Shown here piece by piece: positions 1 to 5,068 of a stretch of DNA of 5,068 bases. Within the stretch, counting starts at the first letter, position 1; every line of letters starts with the position of its first letter. The DNA comes from an uncultured Gemella sp. (GTDB lineage: Bacteria > Bacillota > Bacilli > Staphylococcales > Gemellaceae), in assembly GCA_945929765.1 (NCBI GenBank), contig CAMEOL010000083.1, forward strand, positions 1 to 5,068. The letters run 5' to 3'. A program made the translations under genes and the position numbers. The notes beneath the pieces are model-generated. The model was not told the origin of the DNA. It saw only the letters and a list, made by a program, of their open reading frames with translations, and did not search any database.

Positions 1-101
1 TTCTCTTGCCATAATGTCGTATATGCTATCTCCTATATACGCAAGAGCTAAAGCTTGCATTTGATTGGAACCTGTAATATTTTTAGTTGTTAACTTTATT
101 T

Positions 102-117
<16 letters not shown>
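1..117 (-). CDS. mrnC: Mini-ribonuclease III, N-terminal part (cut by window edge)
   Basis: Only the first 39 codons are inside the window; the gene continues beyond position 1. The visible protein contains ALAYIGDSIYD (residues 24-34), matching the RNase III-fold motif of Mini-III, where the aspartate (here D30, equivalent to D23 of the B. subtilis protein) is a catalytic metal ligand. In the family this cytoplasmic dimer lacks a dsRNA-binding domain and matures the ends of 23S rRNA. The ATG at 117 has an AAGGAG Shine-Dalgarno at 122-127, inside the end of cysS. The first 16 bases overlap cysS in another frame, and no promoter is seen, so it is probably cotranscribed and translationally coupled with cysS. 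The cysS-mrnC order is common in Firmicutes (usually followed by the rlmB methyltransferase gene), which supports the call. It is too short to judge whether the full gene is intact. Confidence 0.88.
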
Positions 118-1499
<1,382 letters not shown>

Positions 1500-1505
1500 A
1501 TTAAT

Positions 1506-1509
1506 CTCC
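1506..1509 (-). promoter_or_regulatory. Shine-Dalgarno deciding the cysS start
   Basis: Minus-strand GGAG lies 6 nt before ATG 1499. The alternative TTG at 1511-1509 shares bases with this GGAG and has no Shine-Dalgarno of its own, so the ATG is the start. Confidence 0.8.
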
Positions 1510-1522
1510 AAAAATAAGTATT

Positions 1523-1564
1523 AGTACTATTTTAACATATTATTAATTTTTTCAGTACTATTTT
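1523..1564. repeat. Pair of 11-bp direct repeats in the cysS promoter
   Basis: AGTACTATTTT occurs exactly at 1523-1533 and again at 1554-1564 on the plus strand, 31 bp apart, close to three helical turns. One copy covers the cysS -10 and the presumed start site; the other covers about -32 to -42. The core AGTACT is itself a 6-bp palindrome, extended to TAGTACTA in the first copy. This could be a pair of operator half-sites or a chance duplication in AT-rich DNA. Confidence 0.5.
1529..1557 (-). promoter_or_regulatory. cysS-mrnC promoter (extended -10)
   Basis: On the minus strand a -10 TAAAAT (1534-1529) is preceded by TG one base upstream (1537-1536), an extended -10. The hexamer 17 nt upstream, TACTGA (1557-1552), is a poor -35, so the extended -10 probably carries recognition. 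Transcription would start near 1522, giving a leader of about 22 nt. That is too short for a T-box or other riboswitch. Confidence 0.55.
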
Positions 1565-1592
1565 GTAAAAAGTAATTACAAGAATATAACAC

Positions 1593-1621
1593 TTTACAAC
1601 TGTGATTAATAATTGTAGAAT
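1593..1621 (+). promoter_or_regulatory. Promoter of the FemABX-family gene
   Basis: TTTACA (1593-1598) and TAGAAT (1616-1621) are separated by exactly 17 nt; each matches the sigma-A consensus in 5 of 6 positions. Transcription would begin near 1628. This lies downstream of the GTG at 1602, so the upstream-extended reading of the gene could not be made from this transcript. Confidence 0.7.
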
Positions 1622-1634
1622 ATTTATATTAAAT

Positions 1635-1641
1635 GAAAGGA
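1635..1641 (+). promoter_or_regulatory. Shine-Dalgarno of the FemABX-family gene
   Basis: GAAAGGA ends 8 nt before the ATG at 1650. It selects that ATG over the in-frame GTG at 1602, which has no recognisable Shine-Dalgarno. Confidence 0.75.
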
Positions 1642-1649
1642 TAAAGCTA

Positions 1650-2885
1650 ATGACTTATACATATAAAATTGGCATTGATGCCTCTGAGCATGACAATTTT
1701 GTTATATCTAGTGACCAAACAAATCTACTTCAAAGTTCAAAATGGGCTAATATAAAAAACAATTGGAAAAATGATAGAATCGGATTTTATGAAAATAATA
1801 ACTTAGTTGCAGTTGCGTCTGTACTAATTCAACCACTACCATTAGGATTTACTATAATTTATATCCCTCGTGGACCTATAATGGATTATAAAAATAAAAA
1901 TCTTCTAAAATTTGTTTTATCTACACTAAAAAAATACGGAAAGACTAAAAGAGCTTTATTTATTAAATTCGATCCAACACTATTTATAAAAAAACAACTA
2001 GTTAGTAGTGAAATAATAGAACAAGATAATAAAGAAACTTTCGATATTATAAACAATTTAATATCTTTAGGAGCTGATTGGACCGGAAGAACAACTGACA
2101 TAGCTGAAAATATCCAACCGAGATTTCAAGCTAATATATATAAAGAAAACTTCAATCAAGAAAGCATTCCAAAAAAGAACATTAAAAGAATAGCTGCTGT
2201 TCGGAACAAAGGTGTCACTATAGAGTTCGGAACAATCGAATTAATACCTGAATTCGCAGAATTGATGAAAAAAACAGAAAATCGAAAAGGTATCAATCTT
2301 CGAAATGCTGATTATTACAAAAACCTATTAGATACTTACGGAGATAATGCTTATATAACAATGGCTCGACTTAATCTAGTCGAAAGAAAAGCGAAATTAG
2401 AACAACAGCTAGAAAAAGTAAAAATAGTACTTAGTAAGTCTATAGAAAATAATAGACCTACTAAAATAATGCAAAGTGAAGAAGAAATTAGTCGTTTAGA
2501 AAAAGAAATAAAGTTCCTAAATTCAAAAATAACTACTGGAAACAACAATGTAGCTTTAGCCGCAACGTTATCGATAAATTTCGGAGAAACATCAGAAAAT
2601 ATTTATGCTGGTATGGATGAAGACTACAAAACTTATAATCCTGCTCTTTTAACTTGGTACGAAACTGCCAACCATGCGTTTGAGTTAGGAGCTAAATGGC
2701 AAAACATGGGCGGTATAGAAAATAACTTGAATGGTGGGTTATATCACTTTAAATCCAACTATAATCCTACAATTGAAGAATTTGCTGGTGAATTTAACCT
2801 ACCTACTAATAAATTTCTATACTTAACATCAAATTTAATTTATAAACTTCGTAAAAAATTGCGAACAAGAAATAAAAACAATTAG
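1650..2885 (+). CDS. FemABX-family peptidoglycan bridge aminoacyltransferase (FemX/MurN-like)
   Basis: Members of this family transfer amino acids from aminoacyl-tRNA to the lysine side chain of lipid-linked peptidoglycan precursors, building interpeptide bridges at the inner membrane face. The 411-residue product has the family length (about 400-420). Family-typical segments appear in order: QSSKWANIKNNW (28-39), IPRGPIMDY (72-80), ENIQPRFQANI (153-163), TENRKGINLR (209-218), then the C-terminal GLYHFKSNYNPTIEEFAGEF (363-382). A charged helical stretch at about 241-297, rich in Lys, Glu and Leu, corresponds to the coiled-coil arm that splits the second GNAT-like domain in FemA/FemX and is linked to tRNA contact. 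No signal peptide or membrane segment is seen. It is monocistronic: own promoter upstream, terminator downstream, convergent with cysE. Which residue it adds, and at which bridge position, cannot be read from sequence, so no symbol is given. Confidence 0.92.
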   Translation: MTYTYKIGIDASEHDNFVISSDQTNLLQSSKWANIKNNWKNDRIGFYENNNLVAVASVLIQPLPLGFTIIYIPRGPIMDYKNKNLLKFVLSTLKKYGKTKRALFIKFDPTLFIKKQLVSSEIIEQDNKETFDIINNLISLGADWTGRTTDIAENIQPRFQANIYKENFNQESIPKKNIKRIAAVRNKGVTIEFGTIELIPEFAELMKKTENRKGINLRNADYYKNLLDTYGDNAYITMARLNLVERKAKLEQQLEKVKIVLSKSIENNRPTKIMQSEEEISRLEKEIKFLNSKITTGNNNVALAATLSINFGETSENIYAGMDEDYKTYNPALLTWYETANHAFELGAKWQNMGGIENNLNGGLYHFKSNYNPTIEEFAGEFNLPTNKFLYLTSNLIYKLRKKLRTRNKNN

Positions 2886-2929
2886 CAAAGTTGAACTATA
2901 AATAATGATATTATATATAGACAAAAAAT

Positions 2930-2978
2930 AAAAAGACAAAGGACAACCCTTTATTCATAAGGGATCTTTTGTCTTTTT
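2930..2978. terminator. Bidirectional intrinsic terminator between femX-like gene and cysE
   Basis: The arms at 2930-2943 and 2965-2978 pair over 14 positions with one G-U (AAAAAGACAAAGGA with TCTTTTGTCTTTTT). After a small internal loop, CCCTT (2947-2951) pairs with AAGGG (2959-2963) around a 7-nt loop. The plus strand ends in T5. The minus strand gives T5-A-T6 (2934 down to 2923), a stronger tail for cysK-cysE. It sits 45 bases after the femX-like stop and about 60 after the cysE stop. The rest of 2886-3038 holds no gene; a small inverted repeat TCGAA/TTCGA (2987-3002) lacks a T-run. Confidence 0.9.
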
Positions 2979-3038
2979 AAGTACACTCGAATTTTATTTC
3001 GACTAATATAAAAGTAATTCATATTTATAATGATTATT

Positions 3039-3554
3039 TTATGTTTTTATTAGAGGTCTATGATCATAGACTATAGCATTGTCAGGAACATCAGTTTTGA
3101 CAACAACATTTGCTGCTATTTTTACATTGTTACCTATAGTTATATTTCCTAACAATTTTGCTCCTGCTCCTATCATAACATTATCTTTCACCGTTGGATG
3201 ACGTTTTATAGGATCGAATTTTGTTCCACCTAAAGTTACTCCATGAAATATAGTGACATCATTTCCGATTTCAGCAGTTTCTCCTATTACTACTCCCATA
3301 CCATGATCAATGAATAATCCTCTACCTATCTTCGCACCAGGATGAATTTCTATCCCTGTCTTTCTTCTAGCTCTTGTTGAAATCATCCTAGCTAATAAGT
3401 GCCAACCTCTTAAATAAAGTTTATGTGCAAAATAATGATAATTCAATGCCTTAATATGAGGAAATGTAAGTAATACCATTAATTTTGATTCTGCGCTAGG
3501 ATCTTCCTTGAGTACCCTATTTATATTGTATCTTAAGTTTTCAAAAAAAGTCAT
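3039..3554 (-). CDS. cysE: Serine O-acetyltransferase, short form
   Basis: CysE makes O-acetylserine from serine and acetyl-CoA, the committing step of cysteine synthesis. The 171-residue product is the short form, lacking most of the N-terminal helical domain of enterobacterial enzymes (about 270 residues). The left-handed beta-helix of hexapeptide repeats runs from about residue 66 to 152. The active-site motif [10 protein letters not shown] is at 83-92 with catalytic H84; E69 (GIEIHP) takes the place of the E. coli aspartate that pairs with it, as in other Firmicutes. RHP at 118-120 matches the conserved CoA/serine-site segment. The ATG shares one base with the cysK stop (TAATG), with only a weak AGAAGAG upstream, so translation probably depends on cysK. 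Oddly, the usual C-terminal GVP(A/G) segment is replaced by [10 protein letters not shown]. The function call is firm; regulation by complex formation with CysK is uncertain. Confidence 0.95.
   Translation of the reverse strand: MTFFENLRYNINRVLKEDPSAESKLMVLLTFPHIKALNYHYFAHKLYLRGWHLLARMISTRARRKTGIEIHPGAKIGRGLFIDHGMGVVIGETAEIGNDVTIFHGVTLGGTKFDPIKRHPTVKDNVMIGAGAKLLGNITIGNNVKIAANVVVKTDVPDNAIVYDHRPLIKT
3056..3071. repeat. Perfect 16-bp palindrome in the 3' end of cysE
   Basis: GTCTATGATCATAGAC reads identically on both strands. In the cysE frame it encodes V-Y-D-H-R, exactly the residues that replace the usual GVP motif. As RNA it could fold into a 6-bp stem with a GAUC loop about 15 nt before the stop codon. 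The 8-bp core ATGATCAT (3060-3067) also occurs at 4461-4468, across the cysK start codon. Confidence 0.6.
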
Positions 3555-4462
3555 TACTCTTCTATGTAAGTTACATCTTCGAATTCAAACATTGAGAAGT
3601 ATTTATCAGCTCCGTCTGGTAGCACCGCTACTATATTTTTTTCAGGGTACTTATTAGCCATTTTTTTCGCTCCTAGTAATGCAGCCCCCGACGAAATACC
3701 TACTCCTATTCCTGTAGTTCTCATAAAGTTTTTTGCTTCTGCTATAGCATCTTCACTAGTAATTGTAATTATTTCATCCATTAATTCCTTTGTAAAGTTA
3801 TCCGGTATAAACCCTGCTCCAATTCCTTGAATTCTATGGACACCCGTAGTTCCTTCAGAAATTACAGGAGATTCTTTTGGTTCTACAGCTACTGCTATAA
3901 CGTCTGATTTTTTCTCTTTCAAATGTGTTGATACCCCTGTAAAAGTACCTCCTGTTCCAATTCCAGAAACAAATACATCTACATTTGGTACTTGTTTTAA
4001 TATTTCTTCTGCTGTAGTTTTGTAATGATAATTTGGGTTTGCCGGATTATCAAATTGACTAAGAATAATAGAGTTTTCATATTTTTCTGTTATTTCTTGA
4101 GCTTTTGCTATAGCTCCTTTCATACCTAACTCTTTAGGTGTTAATATTAATTGTGCTCCGTAAGCTTTTATTAACGCACGACGTTCTAAACTCATGCTTT
4201 CTGGCATAACTAACACCGCTTTATACCCCAAAACTGAAGATAATAACGCAATGGCTATTCCTGTGTTCCCACTTGTTGGTTCAACTACAAGAGTGTCTTT
4301 ATTTAATTTTCCTTGTCGTTCCGCCTCTTCTAACATTCCTAGAACAGCACGATCTTTAACACTCCCTCCAAGATTGTACTTCTCTAATTTAACAAAAATA
4401 TTAGTTCCGTCTAATTGATGTACAGGTGTGTTCCCTACAAATTTTAATGATGAATGATTCAT
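3554..4462 (-). CDS. cysK: Cysteine synthase / O-acetylserine thiol-lyase, CysK-CBS family
   Basis: This PLP enzyme would convert O-acetylserine and sulfide to cysteine, using the product of the cysE gene immediately downstream. The 302-residue protein matches the catalytic core, without CBS regulatory domains. PLP forms its aldimine with K36 in GGSVKDR; TSGNTG (63-68) is the substrate loop; GTGGT (169-173) binds the PLP phosphate; GISSGAA (255-261) contains the serine that contacts the pyridine nitrogen. GIGAGFIP (213-220) is also typical. Two segments differ from classical CysK: TTAEEI (149-154) where TTGPEI is usual, and PDGADKYFS (282-290) where PDSGERY is usual. The former resembles cystathionine beta-synthases, so an O-acetylserine-dependent CBS (MccA-type) activity remains possible, but pairing with cysE and absence of mccB favour CysK. 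ATG 4462 is chosen over ATG 4468 because GGAGG is only 1 nt from the latter. Confidence 0.93.
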   Translation of the reverse strand: MNHSSLKFVGNTPVHQLDGTNIFVKLEKYNLGGSVKDRAVLGMLEEAERQGKLNKDTLVVEPTSGNTGIAIALLSSVLGYKAVLVMPESMSLERRALIKAYGAQLILTPKELGMKGAIAKAQEITEKYENSIILSQFDNPANPNYHYKTTAEEILKQVPNVDVFVSGIGTGGTFTGVSTHLKEKKSDVIAVAVEPKESPVISEGTTGVHRIQGIGAGFIPDNFTKELMDEIITITSEDAIAEAKNFMRTTGIGVGISSGAALLGAKKMANKYPEKNIVAVLPDGADKYFSMFEFEDVTYIEE

Positions 4463-4469
4463 GATCATA

Positions 4470-4474
4470 CCTCC
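4470..4474 (-). promoter_or_regulatory. Shine-Dalgarno deciding the cysK start
   Basis: Minus-strand GGAGG lies 7 nt before ATG 4462 but only 1 nt before the in-frame ATG 4468, too close to work. The protein therefore begins MNHSS rather than MIMNHSS. Confidence 0.85.
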
Positions 4475-4493
4475 GATTTCTATAATTGAGAAT

Positions 4494-4522
4494 ATTATAA
4501 CATATCAATTATCTTTTTTTAA
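4494..4522 (-). promoter_or_regulatory. cysK-cysE promoter
   Basis: A perfect -10 TATAAT (4499-4494) has TTAAAA (4522-4517) 17 nt upstream, 4 of 6 to the -35 consensus. The start would be near 4487, leaving a leader of about 25 nt, so control must act at initiation and not through a riboswitch. The weak -35 beside a perfect -10 would suit an activated promoter. Confidence 0.65.
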
Positions 4523-4530
4523 TAATTTTG

Positions 4531-4564
4531 CTTATAATTGTCGTTATTTTCTGAAAACTATAAG
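4531..4564. promoter_or_regulatory. Inverted repeat upstream of the cysK promoter, possible regulator site
   Basis: CTTATA (4531-4536) and TATAAG (4559-4564) form a 6-bp inverted repeat separated by 22 bp. Between them lies a second, tighter palindrome, TTTTCTGAAAA (4547-4557). The block ends 8 bp upstream of the -35, where LysR-type activators often bind. Cysteine genes in Firmicutes are commonly controlled by LysR-type proteins or CymR, but I cannot match this to a specific published motif. It may be chance in AT-rich DNA. Confidence 0.35.
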
Positions 4565-4575
4565 TTAATATGAAA

Positions 4576-4612
4576 ATCCTACAATTAACCTCTTAGAAAA
4601 TTATTGTAGGAT
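4576..4612 (-). terminator. Intrinsic terminator of the phnA-family gene
   Basis: ATCCTACAAT (4576-4585) pairs perfectly over 10 bp with ATTGTAGGAT (4603-4612), with a 17-nt loop. On the minus strand the stem begins 8 nt after the stop codon and is followed by a short TTTTCATATT tract. The T-run is modest, so some read-through into cysK is possible. Confidence 0.7.
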
Positions 4613-4620
4613 AAATTTTA

Positions 4621-4959
4621 TTATATTTTTTTTACAAATTCCGATTTTAATTTCATCGCTCCAAAACCATCAATTTTACAATCAATGTCGTGGTCTCCGT
4701 CTACTAAACGAATATTTTTCACTCGTGTTCCTTGTTTTAGAACGTTCGAAGCACCTTTTACTTTTAGATCTTTAATTACTGTAACAGTATCTCCATCTTG
4801 CAAAATATTACCGTTAGCGTCACGATAAACTTTTACTTCTTCTTGTGAAGTTTCTTCTCCTGCTACCCATTCATGAGCACACATCGGGCATACTAACATC
4901 GCTCCATCTTCATACGTGTACTCTGAGTTACATTCCGGACAATTAGGTAAAGTTGTCAT
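4621..4959 (-). CDS. phnA: Zinc-ribbon PhnA/YjdM-family protein of unknown function
   Basis: The 112-residue product matches the YjdM (formerly PhnA) family in length (E. coli 111) and layout. An N-terminal zinc ribbon uses C7-x2-C10 and C24-x2-C27 (in NCPEC and VCPMC), then a short acidic linker, then the beta-rich PhnA domain from about residue 43, with the characteristic DANGN, LQDGDTV and DLKVKG segments and the C-terminal [10 protein letters not shown]. The old label 'alkylphosphonate uptake' comes from a position near the E. coli phn operon and is not a demonstrated function; this is also unrelated to phosphonoacetate hydrolase, which shares the name. No phosphonate genes are visible here. 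ATG 4959 is chosen over ATG 4971 because GGAGGG (4969-4964) lies between them. It has its own promoter and terminator. The 3' end carries an A8 run on the coding strand. Confidence 0.9.
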   Translation of the reverse strand: MTTLPNCPECNSEYTYEDGAMLVCPMCAHEWVAGEETSQEEVKVYRDANGNILQDGDTVTVIKDLKVKGASNVLKQGTRVKNIRLVDGDHDIDCKIDGFGAMKLKSEFVKKI

Positions 4960-4963
4960 AGTT

Positions 4964-4969
4964 CCCTCC
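4964..4969 (-). promoter_or_regulatory. Shine-Dalgarno deciding the phnA start
   Basis: Minus-strand GGAGGG stands 4 nt before ATG 4959. The upstream in-frame ATG 4971 shares its G with this sequence and has only AT-rich DNA before it, so the longer reading MEGTM is very unlikely. Confidence 0.85.
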
Positions 4970-4988
4970 ATAAAATTAATATTAGTTC

Positions 4989-5017
4989 ATTTTATCATAA
5001 ATAAAATTTTATTTCTA
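4989..5017 (-). promoter_or_regulatory. phnA promoter (extended -10)
   Basis: On the minus strand TAAAAT (4994-4989) is preceded by TG one base upstream (4997-4996), with TAGAAA (5017-5012) 17 nt further up, 4 of 6 to the -35 consensus. The start would be near 4982, with a leader of about 22 nt. A 16-bp AT-only palindrome, AAATAAAATTTTATTT (4999-5014), fills most of the spacer and part of the -35. It could be an operator, but such palindromes arise readily in AT-only DNA. Upstream, A6T6 (5049-5060) may curve the DNA; no gene is visible to the window end. Confidence 0.55.
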
Positions 5018-5068
5018 TAATTATTATATATTACTTTATATTCTATTTAAAAAATTTTTTCTCTCTTT

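Noticed and set aside
1500..1649. Possible T-box leader for cysS
   Set aside because: The inferred leader is about 22 nt; there is no T-box core (AGGGTGG-like), specifier stem or terminator/antiterminator pair.
1886..2548. Two minus-strand open frames (1886-2101 and 2351-2548) inside the FemABX gene
   Set aside because: They are antisense to a well-supported gene; their Phe/Leu/Ser-rich composition is what complementing Lys/Glu-rich codons produces.
2987..3002. Small hairpin TCGAA/TTCGA as a separate cysE terminator
   Set aside because: The stem is 5 bp and no T-run follows on either strand; the strong bidirectional terminator lies just beyond.
3543..3549. Seven-base A/T run right after the cysE start codon as a phase-variation tract
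   Set aside because: Seven bases is short for slipped-strand variation and such runs are frequent in this AT-rich DNA; the frame is intact.
4194..4418. Plus-strand open frame of 74 codons inside cysK
   Set aside because: It is antisense to conserved CysK motifs, with no recognisable domain.
4463..4612. Possible riboswitch or attenuator before cysK
   Set aside because: The 10-bp hairpin at 4576-4612 lies upstream of the cysK promoter and directly after the phnA stop, so it fits a phnA terminator better than a cysK leader element.
5018..5068. Possible gene end or terminator near the window edge (A6T6 at 5049-5060)
   Set aside because: No stem can be assigned and no coding frame is visible in the remaining bases.

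Overview
This is ordinary chromosomal DNA from a low-G+C Firmicute; it is strongly AT-rich by eye, with AT-rich codon choice. The protein signatures fit the Bacillales/Lactobacillales side: a FemABX peptidoglycan-bridge ligase, a Mini-ribonuclease III gene following cysS, and a short-form serine acetyltransferase paired with a cysteine synthase. Gemella, or a close relative of staphylococci, is my best guess, but that is an impression from sequence style and not a database result.

Layout. Positions 1-1499 (minus strand) hold the 5' part of mrnC (cut by the window edge) and complete cysS, overlapping by 16 bases as one transcription unit. Positions 1500-1649 are a divergent promoter region. 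It drives cysS leftward and a FemABX-family gene (1650-2885, plus strand) rightward, and carries an 11-bp direct repeat with a 31-bp period. Positions 2886-3038 separate convergent genes and hold a bidirectional terminator. Positions 3039-4462 (minus) are cysK-cysE, a tightly coupled two-gene operon (TAATG junction). Positions 4463-4620 hold the cysK promoter, an upstream inverted repeat and the terminator of the next gene. Positions 4621-4959 (minus) are a small zinc-ribbon PhnA/YjdM-family gene with its own promoter. Positions 5018-5068 have only AT-rich sequence with no gene visible.

How the genes relate. CysE acetylates serine and CysK turns O-acetylserine plus sulfide into cysteine; CysS loads cysteine on tRNA(Cys). 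The FemABX protein uses aminoacyl-tRNA to build peptidoglycan cross-bridges. The window therefore links cysteine synthesis, tRNA charging and tRNA-dependent wall synthesis, although the genes sit in at least four separate transcription units. Mini-III, which shares the cysS transcript, matures 23S rRNA.

For four genes (cysS, femX-like, cysK, phnA) the longest open frame starts upstream of the likely start; Shine-Dalgarno placement favours a shorter protein in each, and the coordinates below use those starts. No T-box or other riboswitch leader is visible: inferred 5' leaders are only about 20-25 nt. I found no mobile element, CRISPR array, tRNA or rRNA gene, and no convincing undescribed system. 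The best second looks are the unusual CysE C-terminus, which coincides with a perfect 16-bp palindrome, the Thr-to-Ile change beside the CysS zinc ligand, the repeat in the cysS promoter, and the inverted repeat upstream of cysK.
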